From Segatella copri (GTDB lineage Bacteria; Bacteroidota; Bacteroidia; Bacteroidales; Bacteroidaceae): a DNA stretch of 64,000 bases. Position numbers and translations under genes: made by a program. This document shows positions 7,721-16,359 of this stretch, piece by piece; position 1 is the stretch's first letter; each line of letters starts with the position of its first letter. The notes below the pieces were generated by a model. It was not told where the DNA came from and did not search any database. It was given only the letters and a program-made list of their open reading frames with translations. The stretch spans positions 2,946,001-3,010,000 of the forward strand of contig NZ_CP156891.1 in the NCBI RefSeq assembly GCF_019249795.2. Reading direction: 5' to 3'.

Positions 7721-10258
7721 ATGACTAGAAAAATGTTGATGGCAGCCCTCCTGATGGCTGCATTTGCACAGGGCACTCAGGCACAAGACCTGAGCGGCCA
7801 GCGTTCTGAAAAGCAGGACGTAAACATGATTCCGGGTAAGAAACTGGATCATCACGGACTCATCGTGAGCCCTACACCACATCTCCTGAATGTGGATGCT
7901 GCTAACCGACTCGACCTGCAGAAGGGTGTCAAGGTAATCGACAAGAAAGGTAAGTTTGCGGATGATGTGAAGTTCCTGACCGCTAACGCCAAGGGCATTC
8001 GCCTGACCATCGATTTCGGTGAAAAACTTGCAGCTAAGGCTGGTGTGAAGCCGGTATCGGGTGCTTACAGCCTGAAGGCTGATGCCAAGGGTATCCAGAT
8101 TGTGGGATACGACGAGCGTGGTGCATTCTATGGCTTGCAGACCTTGCGCCAGATTGTAAACAGCGAGATGGCTAAGGGCCAGATGCCTTATACCACTTGC
8201 AACGACTACCCTGATCTTCCAAACCGTGGTGTGGTAGAGGGCTTCTATGGTGAGCCTTGGTCTCATCAGGTGCGTCTTTCCCTCATCGACTATTATGGAA
8301 AGAACAAGATGAACACCTATCTCTATGGTCCAAAGGATGATCCTTATCACAGCTGCCCTAACTGGCGCTTGCCTTATCCAGAGAAAGAGGCTAAGAACAT
8401 CAGCGAACTCGTACAGGCTTGCCGTCGCAACCGTGTAGATTTCGTATGGGCTATCCATCCAGGACAGGATATCAAGTGGAACGAGGAAGACTATCAGAAC
8501 CTGGTTCACAAGCTCGACTTGATGTACGACCTCGGTGTGCGTTCTTTCGCCATCTTCTTTGATGATATTTCCGGCGAGGGTGCCAACCCAGTCAAGCAGT
8601 CTGAACTCTTGAACCGCCTGACTAAGGAGTTTGTGAAGGCTAAGGGTGATGTGACTCCGCTTGTGATGTGTCCTACCGATTATACCCGTCTCTGGGCGAA
8701 TCCAAAACCAACCGGTTCTCTGGCTATCTTCGGTAATACCCTCGATCCATCTATCAATGTATTCTGGACAGGTGATGTGGTATGTAGCGACTTGACCCGC
8801 GAGACGCTCGACTGGGTGAACTCCCGTATCAAGCGTCCTGCTTACTACTGGTGGAACTTCCCTGTAACCGATTATGCACGCCATATCATCATGCAGGGTC
8901 CTACCTATGGTTTACAGACCGACCTGACCAACAAGGATCTCTGCGGTTTCGTGAGCAACCCGATGGAGCATGGAGAGGCTTCCAAGCTGGCTCTCTATGG
9001 TGTAGCCGATTATACCTGGAATATCGCCAACTATAATCCGCTCGACAACTGGGAGCGTGGTCTGGTAGATCTTACTCCAGAGGCACACGAGGCTTATCGC
9101 ACCTTCGCCATGCACTCATGCGATACAGAAACCGGTTATCGCCGTATCGAATCCTGGGAAACCAAGAGCTTCCGCATCGACAACTTTACAGATGCTGAGT
9201 TCAATGCCCTGCAGAGCGAGTTTGTAAGAGTGAAGAATGCACCTGCTCAGATGGAGGCAAACTGCAAGAATGCCCTGCTGATGAAGGAACTCCGCCCATG
9301 GCTCACAGAGTTTGGCAAGTTGGGCGACCGTGGCTTGAAGACCATGCAGCTCATCAAGGAATACAAGGCTGGTAATGACCAGGCATTCTGGGATGGCTAT
9401 GTCAACAACCGTATGAGCAAGGAAGATGTGGCTGCTTACGAGAAGCATAAGTCTGGAACCATGGTATTGCAGCCATTCTATGAGCAGTCTATGGATGATA
9501 TGGCTTCTGGTTTCTTCAAGAAGTTGACTGGCAAGGTGCCTGCCTTCTATAAGGGTATCGGTACTTACGCCACCTTGAGAACTACCCAGAGCAAGGCGAT
9601 GTTTGACAATGATTCTACTACCTATTATACATCAGGTAATGGTCAGAACACTGGCGACTGGATTGGTGCAGACTTAGGTTGTGTTCGTTCTGTTTCTGAG
9701 GTAAGAATCCTTCAGGGTCGTAACTCTGTAGATGATGTGGATTACTTCGACAACACCGTTTTGGAGTATTCTCTTGACAAGAAGGAGTGGAAGGCGCTGA
9801 CCGGTGAGTTGAAGAAGCAGTATATCATCAACTGGAAGACCGATTCTCCTGTTGAGGCTCGTTATATCCGCATCAAGAAGTTGAAGTCTGACAAGCGCAA
9901 CTGGGCTGCAGTTCGTACCTTCGAGGTGAACCCAACTACTCCAGAGCATTTGAGCTTCCCTGTTGAGGCAGGCAATCTGCAGGCAGCGATGTATGGTTTC
10001 GATGAGAACCCTTGCACCTCATTCACCAACGAGGGCACCCTTACCATGGGTGTAGAGAAGGATGTAAAGGGTTACACCCTGCTGTTGAAGTTGGCTCCAG
10101 GCAAATCATTGGTATGTCGCCAGCTGAATGCCAAGGGCAAGGTTTTGGCAACCATCAACATCGACCAGTCATTCTGCAAGATAGAATTGGTGAAGAAGGC
10201 TGCCAAGCTTCAGCTGGATGGTTCAGCCGAAATCTTCGAGATCATTCCTGAAAAATAG
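7721..10258 (+). CDS. Glycoside hydrolase family 84, beta-N-acetylglucosaminidase (O-GlcNAcase type)
   Basis: 845 residues with a signal peptide (1-22, cleavage after TQAQ). Residues about 45-155 form a GH20b-like N-terminal domain. The GH84 catalytic barrel is about 165-460, with GVVEGFYGEPW at 170-180 and the paired catalytic aspartates D281-D282 in FAIFFDDISG, the arrangement of BtGH84. A helical spacer follows, then an F5/8-type C or CBM32-like beta-sandwich at about 610-770 (YTSGNGQNTGDWIGADLG, VEARYIRIKKLKSD). It should remove terminal GlcNAc from host or mucin glycans in the periplasm by substrate-assisted catalysis. No SusC/D genes adjoin it. Confidence 0.92.
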   Translation: MTRKMLMAALLMAAFAQGTQAQDLSGQRSEKQDVNMIPGKKLDHHGLIVSPTPHLLNVDAANRLDLQKGVKVIDKKGKFADDVKFLTANAKGIRLTIDFGEKLAAKAGVKPVSGAYSLKADAKGIQIVGYDERGAFYGLQTLRQIVNSEMAKGQMPYTTCNDYPDLPNRGVVEGFYGEPWSHQVRLSLIDYYGKNKMNTYLYGPKDDPYHSCPNWRLPYPEKEAKNISELVQACRRNRVDFVWAIHPGQDIKWNEEDYQNLVHKLDLMYDLGVRSFAIFFDDISGEGANPVKQSELLNRLTKEFVKAKGDVTPLVMCPTDYTRLWANPKPTGSLAIFGNTLDPSINVFWTGDVVCSDLTRETLDWVNSRIKRPAYYWWNFPVTDYARHIIMQGPTYGLQTDLTNKDLCGFVSNPMEHGEASKLALYGVADYTWNIANYNPLDNWERGLVDLTPEAHEAYRTFAMHSCDTETGYRRIESWETKSFRIDNFTDAEFNALQSEFVRVKNAPAQMEANCKNALLMKELRPWLTEFGKLGDRGLKTMQLIKEYKAGNDQAFWDGYVNNRMSKEDVAAYEKHKSGTMVLQPFYEQSMDDMASGFFKKLTGKVPAFYKGIGTYATLRTTQSKAMFDNDSTTYYTSGNGQNTGDWIGADLGCVRSVSEVRILQGRNSVDDVDYFDNTVLEYSLDKKEWKALTGELKKQYIINWKTDSPVEARYIRIKKLKSDKRNWAAVRTFEVNPTTPEHLSFPVEAGNLQAAMYGFDENPCTSFTNEGTLTMGVEKDVKGYTLLLKLAPGKSLVCRQLNAKGKVLATINIDQSFCKIELVKKAAKLQLDGSAEIFEIIPEK

Positions 10259-10271
10259 AATTTACACTATA

Positions 10272-10303
10272 CCGCTAGGCGTCTACCGCTAGACGCCTAG
10301 CGG
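10272..10303 (+). terminator. Perfect 14-bp hairpin after the GH84 gene
   Basis: CCGCTAGGCGTCTA (10272-10285), loop CCGC, then the exact reverse complement (10290-10303), followed by GGTTTACG. It lies 14 bp after the stop. The T-tract is weak, so this may be a terminator or an mRNA 3'-end stabiliser. Confidence 0.55.
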
Positions 10304-10376
10304 GTTTACGCTCTTGTATTTTCGTTAAAGAAATGTAAAAAGCAAACGAATATGTGGCTTTTCGAATAAAAAGTGA

Positions 10377-10384
10377 TAATTTTG
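10377..10384 (+). promoter_or_regulatory. -7 box of the tRNA-Ser/exbB promoter
   Basis: TAATTTTG matches TAnnTTTG and ends 13 bp before the tRNA 5' end. A clear TTG at -33 is not seen. Confidence 0.5.
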
Positions 10385-10396
10385 TACTCCGAAACT

Positions 10397-10484
10397 GGAA
10401 AGGTGCTCGAGTGGCTGAAGAGGCACGCCTGGAAAGCGTGTATTCCCCTAAAGGGAATCGGGGGTTCGAATCCCCCTCTTTCCG
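10397..10484 (+). tRNA. tRNA-Ser (anticodon GGA)
   Basis: Acceptor GGAAAGG pairs with TCTTTCC plus discriminator G at 10484. The D-arm contains GCTCGAGTGGCTGAAGAGGC. The anticodon loop CTGGAAA carries GGA and reads UCC/UCU. The long class II variable arm is ATTCCCCTAAAGGGAAT, and the T-arm is GGGGG-TTCGAAT-CCCCC. No CCA is encoded. The exbB start codon follows 24 bp later, so the tRNA and the exb operon may come from one transcript. Confidence 0.95.
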
Positions 10485-10507
10485 CTTTTATATATATAAT
10501 AAAGTAT

Positions 10508-11221
10508 ATGAAGAAAAATACAGCTATTGCACGTTTTGCAATATTGGTTTTCACATGGATGTGTTCTCTGCCTATGATGGCTCAAGAAGAGAACATGGGA
10601 TTTCATCAAGCTCTTAAGACAAAGTTTATAGAGGGTAATGCGGGATTTATGTCTCTCGTTGCCATCGCCCTCATCGTGGGTATGGCTTTCTGTATCGAGC
10701 GCATCATCTATCTGAGTCTCTCTGAAATCAACGCCAAGAAGTTGATGCAGGATATCGACCAGAAGGTGGCGGCGGGAGATGTGGAAGGGGCTAAGACGCT
10801 CTGCCGGAATACCCGCGGGCCGGTGGCTTCTATCTGCTACCAGGGTTTGATGCATATCAGCGAGAGTCTTGATGACATCGAGCGCTCGGTAAGCGGATAT
10901 GGTACCGTTCAGGCGGCTAACCTGGAGAAGGGCTGTTCCTGGATCAAACTCTTTATCGCTATGGCGCCATCGCTCGGATTCCTCGGAACCGTGATCGGTA
11001 TGGTCATGTCGTTCGACCAGATTCAGCAGGCGGGCGATATCAGTCCTACTATCGTGGCTTCGGGTATGAAAGTGGCGCTCATCACTACCATCTTCGGTAT
11101 CATCGTAGCCCTTATCCTTCAGGTTTTCTATAACTACATCCTTTCTAAGGTGGAGCACCTGACAAGCCAGATGGAGGAGTCGGCGGTTACTTTAATGGAT
11201 ATTATTGCCAAGAATAAATAA
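10508..11221 (+). CDS. MotA/TolQ/ExbB proton channel family protein
   Basis: 237 residues. A signal-like hydrophobic N-terminus (MKKNTAIARFAILVFTWMCSLPMMA) is followed by three membrane segments: about 45-65 (FMSLVAIALIVGMAFCIERI), 145-168 (LFIAMAPSLGFLGTVIGMVMSF) and 182-205 (VALITTIFGIIVALILQVF). The conserved APSLGFLGTVIGM motif marks the ExbB/TolQ channel helix. It uses proton-motive force to energise TonB in the inner membrane. The frame stays open upstream through the tRNA, but ATG 10508 is the first start after it. It heads a four-gene operon. Confidence 0.9.
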   Translation: MKKNTAIARFAILVFTWMCSLPMMAQEENMGFHQALKTKFIEGNAGFMSLVAIALIVGMAFCIERIIYLSLSEINAKKLMQDIDQKVAAGDVEGAKTLCRNTRGPVASICYQGLMHISESLDDIERSVSGYGTVQAANLEKGCSWIKLFIAMAPSLGFLGTVIGMVMSFDQIQQAGDISPTIVASGMKVALITTIFGIIVALILQVFYNYILSKVEHLTSQMEESAVTLMDIIAKNK

Positions 11222-11233
11222 ACGAAGAGCGAA

Positions 11234-11746
11234 ATGGTTAAATTTCAATTTTCAAAGCAGAAGACGAAGTCGGCCGAAAAGATATCGCAGCAGGTGTTCT
11301 ATATCATGATAGGACTGGCGGTGCTGGTTTTCGGTCTGTTCTTTTTGGTAGGCTACGATTTGCCTTTCGAAGAGAACCCCGACTTTAATGCGCCTCTCTT
11401 TACCGATGTGCTCATCCTGCTGATGTGGCTCTTCCTGATAGGAGGTACAGGTCTGGCAGTCTTTTCGATGATCAGAGATTATCGCAGCAGCAAGTCGGAG
11501 GCTGTAGTGAATGGCATTCCCGTGCGTCGCATCTTCCGCATCACATGGATCGGAACTTTGGCAGTTTTGCTGCTTACCTTCTTTTTGGGCGGTTCTGCTC
11601 CGATGCTCATCAATGGCGAGAATTATGCCGACTGGCTCTGGCTCAAGCTTTCAGATATGTTTGTCATCACATCGCTCCTGATGCTGGTGGCAGGAATCGG
11701 TGCCGTCTGTTTCGGTGCCACACGTTATATTCGGAAGAAAAACTAA
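11234..11746 (+). CDS. Integral membrane protein of the exb operon, unknown function
   Basis: 170 residues with four predicted membrane helices: about 21-40 (VFYIMIGLAVLVFGLFFLVG), 57-79 (VLILLMWLFLIGGTGLAVFSM), 104-122 (ITWIGTLAVLLLTFFLGGS) and 141-163. No catalytic motif is recognised. It lies 12 bp after exbB and 43 bp before the first exbD, so it is probably an accessory of this TonB-energising complex. A membrane protein in this position occurs in related Bacteroidales operons; this is recollection rather than a search result. Confidence 0.65.
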   Translation: MVKFQFSKQKTKSAEKISQQVFYIMIGLAVLVFGLFFLVGYDLPFEENPDFNAPLFTDVLILLMWLFLIGGTGLAVFSMIRDYRSSKSEAVVNGIPVRRIFRITWIGTLAVLLLTFFLGGSAPMLINGENYADWLWLKLSDMFVITSLLMLVAGIGAVCFGATRYIRKKN

Positions 11747-11789
11747 AGTGAGTGCTTTGGGCTCTCTATTCTATAAATAAGGATTAAAT

Positions 11790-12404
11790 ATGCTGATTAG
11801 AAGGAAGCAACACGAAACCCCGGGACTGAATACCACATCTACAGCCGACATCTCGTTCATGCTGTTGATATTCTTCCTTGTCACCACATCAATGGATGTG
11901 GATAAGGGACTGTTGCGCCAACTCCCTTCACCTGAACCGCAGAAGAAGGAACAGCAGTCGGTGGTAGACAAGGCTAACCTCATGGCGCTGCGCCTGACGG
12001 CTGGCGATACGCTTTTGGTCAACGGTAAGCCGATGCAGGTGAGCCAGCTCAAGGAAGAAACCATCCGCTTTGTACACCGCCTGGGCAAGAAACATCTCAT
12101 CTCTATTGAGAGTGACCGCGATGCCGACTATAATCTCTATTTCCAGATGCAGAATCAGCTGATGGAAGCATATAGCCAGCTACGCAACGAAACAGCCCAG
12201 AAGAAATATCACAGGGATTATGCCCTCTTGAACAATGACCAGAAAGAACAGGTGCGCAACATCTGTCCGCAGCGCATCACAGAGTCGTATGCCAACGCAA
12301 TGACTCAAACCGACCAGCGTGTTGATGCCAATGCTGAAGAAAAGCAAGGGGAAGAAAATTCGGCAGAAACAGCTACTGAACAGCAGAAAGGAGGTAAACA
12401 ATGA
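11790..12404 (+). CDS. ExbD/TolR biopolymer transport protein (first copy)
   Basis: 204 residues. ExbD-type N-terminus RRKQHETPGLNTTSTADISFMLLIFFLVTTSM, one membrane helix (about 22-40) with the conserved aspartate (D in TADISFML) used in proton movement, then a periplasmic domain. The C-terminal half (about 105-204) is extended and charged, ending in Glu/Gln-rich low complexity; this is longer than a minimal ExbD of about 140 residues. It overlaps the next exbD by 4 bp, so translation is coupled. Confidence 0.87.
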   Translation: MLIRRKQHETPGLNTTSTADISFMLLIFFLVTTSMDVDKGLLRQLPSPEPQKKEQQSVVDKANLMALRLTAGDTLLVNGKPMQVSQLKEETIRFVHRLGKKHLISIESDRDADYNLYFQMQNQLMEAYSQLRNETAQKKYHRDYALLNNDQKEQVRNICPQRITESYANAMTQTDQRVDANAEEKQGEENSAETATEQQKGGKQ

Positions 12405-12865
12405 TGAATTTTCATAAGAAATCGCATGAAGTGCCAGGGTTGAATACATCTTCTCTGCCAGACCTCATTTTCTCCGTACTGTTCTTCTTTATGATTGTTA
12501 CCCACATGCGCCAGGTTACCTTGAAGGTAGACTGCCGTTTGCCACAAGGCAAGGAACTCACCCGCCTGACCAAGAAATCGGCGGTGAGCCATATTTATAT
12601 AGGTAAGCCAACCAAAGAGATGCAGGCAAAGTATGGTACCGGTACCCAGATTCAGTTGAATGATAAGTTTGCTTCGGCTCCCGAAGTGATGGATTACATT
12701 TCGGCAGAAAAGAAGCGTATGTCGCCGGAAGACCAAAAGCTGATGACTGTATCAATCAAAGCAGATCAGGAAACCAAGATGGGTGTGATAACCGACGTAA
12801 AGCAGGCTTTGCGCCAGGCAAAAGCACTAAAAATCAGTTATTCTGCCACAGAAAAAGGAAAATAA
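12401..12865 (+). CDS. ExbD/TolR biopolymer transport protein (second copy)
   Basis: 154 residues. N-terminus KKSHEVPGLNTSSLPDLIFSVLFFFMIVTHM with one membrane helix and the conserved Asp (LPDLIFS), then a periplasmic domain ending TDVKQALRQAKALKISYSA, typical of ExbD. Start ATG 12401 or 12404 follows a strong AAAGGAGG ribosome site that lies inside the end of the first exbD. Two unequal ExbD proteins next to one ExbB is usual in Bacteroidetes. Confidence 0.9.
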   Translation: MMNFHKKSHEVPGLNTSSLPDLIFSVLFFFMIVTHMRQVTLKVDCRLPQGKELTRLTKKSAVSHIYIGKPTKEMQAKYGTGTQIQLNDKFASAPEVMDYISAEKKRMSPEDQKLMTVSIKADQETKMGVITDVKQALRQAKALKISYSATEKGK

Positions 12866-12896
12866 TATTAATTTATCATGTTTTTCTCTTAAAAAA

Positions 12897-12927
12897 TTGC
12901 TTTTATTAATTTTTTGTATTATCTTTG
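12897..12927 (+). promoter_or_regulatory. Consensus Bacteroidetes promoter of the Lrp gene
   Basis: TTG at 12897-12899, exactly 20 bp, then TATCTTTG at 12920-12927. It matches the TTG-N19/20-TAnnTTTG consensus and rules out the in-frame ATG at 12914 as the start. Confidence 0.8.
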
Positions 12928-12946
12928 CAAGCAAATTATTAGTATT

Positions 12947-13465
12947 ATGTCAAAACAAATTTTAGATTCATTAGATAGGCAGATTCTGAAGCTGATTTCT
13001 CAGGATGCCCGTATTCCATTTTTGGAAGTGGCACGCGCTTGCAACGTGAGCGGTGCTGCCATTCATCAGCGTGTTGCTAAACTTACAAATCTTGGTATCA
13101 TCAAGGGTTCACAATTCATCATTGACCCAGAAAAGATAGGTTACGAAACTTGTGCTTATATGGGACTCTATCTGAAGGAGCCTGAGAAGTTTGACCAGGT
13201 TGTAGAGGAGTTGAAGAAGATTCCTGAGGTTGTAGAGTGTCACTATACTACAGGTGGTTTTGATATGTTTATCAAGATTTACGCGCTGAACAACCACCAT
13301 CTCCTGGAAATCATCCATGATAAGTTGCAGCCATTGGGATTGTCTCGCAGCGAGACCATCATCTCTTTCAATGCATCTATCAACCGTCAGCTTTCTATGC
13401 AGGATCTCAAGAGTTTCAACGATGATGAAGAGGAAACTGATGAGGAGGCTGCAGCAGAGAAATAA
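12947..13465 (+). CDS. Lrp/AsnC family transcriptional regulator
   Basis: 172 residues from ATG 12947. Residues about 4-65 form the AsnC winged helix-turn-helix (LDRQILKLISQDARIPFLEVARACNVSGAAIHQRVAKLTNLGII), and 70-145 the RAM/AsnC ligand and oligomerisation domain (YMGLYLKEPEKFDQVVEELK, VECHYTTGGFDMFIKIYA). The acidic tail DDEEETDEEAAAEK is an extension. Single gene with its own promoter. It probably responds to an amino acid, but ligand and targets cannot be read from sequence. Confidence 0.9.
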   Translation: MSKQILDSLDRQILKLISQDARIPFLEVARACNVSGAAIHQRVAKLTNLGIIKGSQFIIDPEKIGYETCAYMGLYLKEPEKFDQVVEELKKIPEVVECHYTTGGFDMFIKIYALNNHHLLEIIHDKLQPLGLSRSETIISFNASINRQLSMQDLKSFNDDEEETDEEAAAEK

Positions 13466-13483
13466 GATATAAAAAGAAAAAAA

Positions 13484-13509
13484 GCAGTAGCTCCCTGCGG
13501 GATTACTGC
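13484..13509 (-). terminator. Terminator of rsmF-folA
   Basis: GCAGTA(GC)TCCC-TGC-GGGA(T)TACTGC hairpin, followed on the minus strand by TTTTTTTC. The folA stop codon lies inside the stem. It also sits just after the Lrp gene and may serve both directions. Confidence 0.65.
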
Positions 13510-14042
13510 CTTCTATAAAGGGTGAGGAATGTGAACGGTAAGCCGTTTTCATTCCTCATTTCTTTTTCTGTCACTTCCCATTCTGCCGGATTGATTTCCG
13601 GAAAGAAGGTATCGGCATGTTCAGGTTCCTTTTCTACGATTGTGAGATAAAGCTTGTCTGCAAAAGGCAAAGCCTGTTCATATATGCTGGCTCCTCCGAT
13701 GATGAAACATTCATCTGAAGCTTCTTTGCTTCCAACCGTTTCTTTGTTTCCAACCTCTTCTTTCCTTGCTGCCTCTTCTTTCCTTGCTGCCAGCGCTTCT
13801 TCCAGAGAGGTGTATACTTCGCACCCTGTTATCTGCTCTCTTGTCTTCGAGATAACAATATTACGGCGGTTGGGCAAGGCTCCGTTAGGCAGCGACTCAA
13901 ATGTCTTCCTGCCCATGATGATCGTATGTCCGGTTGTGAGCATACGAAATCGGGTCATGTCCGATGGGATGGCGTAGAGCAACCGGTTCTTGTACCCGAT
14001 AGCTCTATGCACTTTGGATATACAGGCGATGATGCTAAGCAT
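13503..14042 (-). CDS. folA: Dihydrofolate reductase with a repeat insertion
   Basis: Reduces dihydrofolate to tetrahydrofolate with NADPH. 179 residues: N-terminus LSIIACISKVHRAIGYKNRLLYAIPSDM, then HTIIMGRKTFESLP, NRRNIVISKT, CFIIGGASIYEQALPFADKLYLTIVE and FFPEI, the complete DHFR set including the active-site acid in the IPSDM segment. Between YTSLEEALA and DECFIIGG lies a charged insertion (RKEEAARKEEVGNKETVGSKEAS) encoded by two short tandem duplications, longer than the usual loop of about 160-residue DHFRs. It lies 3 bp after the rRNA methyltransferase gene. Confidence 0.93.
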   Translation of the reverse strand: MLSIIACISKVHRAIGYKNRLLYAIPSDMTRFRMLTTGHTIIMGRKTFESLPNGALPNRRNIVISKTREQITGCEVYTSLEEALAARKEEAARKEEVGNKETVGSKEASDECFIIGGASIYEQALPFADKLYLTIVEKEPEHADTFFPEINPAEWEVTEKEMRNENGLPFTFLTLYRRQ

Positions 14043-14045
14043 AAA

Positions 14046-15461
14046 CTATAAACTGTTAACTGTAAACTGTTCTTCCGGAATATGGCTACTCTTGATCTTC
14101 CACTCCTGCGGATAGAGGTTGTTGGCACGGTTGCCAATGTTCTTTTCCCAGCCTATCGGAACCTGTCTGTAGGTTATCAGAACATACCCCTTAGGCGTAT
14201 CGGCAGGCAGATTCACAGTCTCCTTGCGAAGGTAGCGGATGGCATCATCGTAGGATAACTCCACCTGTGGGAAGTGATCTTTGTTGAGCATCGTAGAGAG
14301 AGCGAGAGCCTGGTCGGGAATGAGACCCTTTCCCTTGTCTGTTCCCAGTTTCACACCTGCATGCAGCACCTTCAGGTTCTTTTCAGCCTGGTTGTAGATG
14401 TCTTTCCATCTGCCCGGGATGGCGTAAACCGTCTCGTTGCTTTCTGCAGGCATCCATTCCGTATCAGCCTTCAGCCAGCCGTCAGGAATCTCCGGTCCCT
14501 TTCCTTTAGCCACCTTCTTGTCTTTCTTCTTCTTATCCTTCCTGTTCTCCTTGGCTGGTGAGCCGGCTTCCCATTCGCCCTCTTTCTTCAGAATCGCCAT
14601 AAACAGACCTTCGCCTCGCGAAACGCCAGGAATGAACCGGTAAACCGGGAAGTCGGTGCCCGTGAGGTTGCGGGTGATGTTCCATGTATCTTCTACACCC
14701 TCCAGTGCCATCACTTCAGCGCCAAGTTCTTCGCATATCCAGTCCACGTTCTCCTCATCTTCGTGCGCATTGAAGGTGCAGGTAGAGTAAATCAGGATAC
14801 CGCCTGGCTTCAGACAGTTCCAGATATCCGATACGATTTCGCGCTGCAGCTGCCAGCAGTTGTTCACATTCTGGGTACTCCATTCGCCGATAGCCCCTTC
14901 ATCTTTGCGGAACATTCCTTCGCCGGAGCAGGGAACATCGGTAAGAATCACATCAAACTGCAACTTAGATTTCTTGTAATCGCGGGGATAGTTGTTGGTA
15001 ACAATCATATCCGGATGACCGAACTTCTGTACGTTTTCGGCAAGAATCTGTGAGCGGGTGCGCATCGGTTCGTTGCTGAAGAGCAGACTCCCTTCCGGCA
15101 AGGCAGCCCTTACGGCTGTCGACTTTCCGCCAGGGGCAGCACAGAGATCCAGCATCATCACCGGTTCTTTTACGTACTGTCGGATAGCCATATCTACAAA
15201 CATAGATGAGGCTTCCTGTACATAATATAAGCCGGCATGCAGCAGCGGATCGAAGGTGAATCCGGGACGCGTAGAGAGATAACGTCCGGTTTCCGGACAC
15301 CAGGGAACCGGTTCGCCATCAGCATCCTTGCATTTAAAAGGATTGATGCGGATACTGGTTGGTGCCTCCTCTTCAAGGATAGCATGCTCCAGACGCTGAT
15401 ACAGCTTTTCGCCCATCAGTGCCTGCGTATATGTTCTGAAATCTTCAGGTAATGTCTTCAT
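14046..15461 (-). CDS. NOL1/NOP2/Sun (RsmF-like) rRNA cytosine-C5 methyltransferase
   Basis: 471 residues. The SAM-binding core is at about 100-290 with MLDLCAAPGGKSTAVRA (motif I), VILTDVPCSGEGMFRKD (motif IV with the PCSGEG catalytic-side cysteine) and LIYSTCTFNAHEDEENV (motif VI with the nucleophilic TCT cysteine). A Lys-rich linker (KKKDKKVAKGKG) leads to a C-terminal PUA-like RsmF domain (about 330-471). It methylates 16S rRNA or another structured RNA to m5C; the exact base is inferred from family. First gene of a leftward operon with folA. Confidence 0.9.
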   Translation of the reverse strand: MKTLPEDFRTYTQALMGEKLYQRLEHAILEEEAPTSIRINPFKCKDADGEPVPWCPETGRYLSTRPGFTFDPLLHAGLYYVQEASSMFVDMAIRQYVKEPVMMLDLCAAPGGKSTAVRAALPEGSLLFSNEPMRTRSQILAENVQKFGHPDMIVTNNYPRDYKKSKLQFDVILTDVPCSGEGMFRKDEGAIGEWSTQNVNNCWQLQREIVSDIWNCLKPGGILIYSTCTFNAHEDEENVDWICEELGAEVMALEGVEDTWNITRNLTGTDFPVYRFIPGVSRGEGLFMAILKKEGEWEAGSPAKENRKDKKKKDKKVAKGKGPEIPDGWLKADTEWMPAESNETVYAIPGRWKDIYNQAEKNLKVLHAGVKLGTDKGKGLIPDQALALSTMLNKDHFPQVELSYDDAIRYLRKETVNLPADTPKGYVLITYRQVPIGWEKNIGNRANNLYPQEWKIKSSHIPEEQFTVNSL

Positions 15462-15488
15462 TCTGTTTCTTTTTCTTTAATTTGTTTG

Positions 15489-15519
15489 CAAAAATAAGAA
15501 ATTTTTCGTTTCTTTGCAA
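15489..15519 (-). promoter_or_regulatory. Consensus promoter of rsmF-folA
   Basis: On the minus strand TTG (15517-15519), 20 bp, then TATTTTTG (15489-15496). Exact fit to TTG-N20-TAnnTTTG, 28 bp before the rsmF-like ATG. Confidence 0.8.
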
Positions 15520-15593
15520 CTAAATCGCGAAGAGATGCGTCTAAGAAGCAGAAATTTTTCAAATAACAAGGTAAAACAGTAAAAAATAATGAT

Positions 15594-16328
15594 ATGAAGA
15601 AAGCAATATTGGCATTAGCGCTCGTTATGAGCATCGGAGCCACCCAAGTGTCTTTGGCGTCTTCTGCTCCAAAACATCGTTATCATCCAACTACCCAACA
15701 GGTAGATTCAAAGGCTGCTCCTGCATCTGCCGCACAGCCATCTGCTTCGAAGGATAAAGACGACGAGGCGTTGGAGGCTTATTCTGATACAACCAGTACA
15801 GATTCGGCCAACTATGATGATTATGATGAGAATGATAATAAGTCTGTTCATTCTAGATACAGTTTAGACAACTATGATGATCCGTTCGATTTCATCGGTT
15901 CGGTATTTGGTGGCGGAGCGCTGGCTGTTATGATCATCTTCTGTATCATCTTCGGTCTGCTATTTGTCTTTGCTCCGCTGATCATCGTATTTCTGGTTAT
16001 CAGATATCTGATTCGCCGCCACAACGACCGGATGAAACTGGCGGAAATGGCGATGGAGAAGGGCATCAATGTTCCGGAAAGCGACCGGCCGATAGACAAG
16101 CAGAGCGATGAGTATCTGGTAAAGCGTGGATTGAGAAATGCCTTCCTGGGAGCCGGTTTGTGCGCCATGTTTGCCTGGTGGGATGCTGATTTCCTGGCTG
16201 GCATCGGAGCCCTGGTCTTCTTCTATGGATTGGGACAGACCCTCATAGGTTCGCTTCCAGCCATCAAGGATTGGTGGAGAAACCGCCATGGCGATCAGGG
16301 CACAGGTTATAATGGAACTCCGGTATAA
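15594..16328 (+). CDS. Exported membrane protein, DUF6249-like, unknown function
   Basis: 244 residues. Signal peptide about 1-22 (LALVMSIGATQVSLA), then an acidic, Asp/Ser/Tyr-rich segment (about 45-95), a hydrophobic hairpin at about 103-140 (ALAVMIIFCIIFGLLFVFAPLIIVFLVIRYLI), a cytosolic RRHNDRMKLAEMAMEKGINVPE stretch and two more membrane segments at about 180-220. The middle part resembles small Bacteroidetes inner-membrane proteins that precede ECF sigma factors. It lies 31 bp before the sigma gene and probably belongs to its operon. Confidence 0.65.
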   Translation: MKKAILALALVMSIGATQVSLASSAPKHRYHPTTQQVDSKAAPASAAQPSASKDKDDEALEAYSDTTSTDSANYDDYDENDNKSVHSRYSLDNYDDPFDFIGSVFGGGALAVMIIFCIIFGLLFVFAPLIIVFLVIRYLIRRHNDRMKLAEMAMEKGINVPESDRPIDKQSDEYLVKRGLRNAFLGAGLCAMFAWWDADFLAGIGALVFFYGLGQTLIGSLPAIKDWWRNRHGDQGTGYNGTPV

Positions 16329-16359
16329 AAATCAAACAACAATTATTAGTTAATATATA

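Noticed and set aside
10373..10507. Extended N-terminus for exbB beginning inside or before the tRNA
   Set aside because: The frame runs through the tRNA-Ser gene; ATG 10508 gives a normal ExbB start with a signal-like helix.
12914..12946. Lrp start at ATG 12914
   Set aside because: It lies within the consensus promoter, upstream of the expected transcript start.
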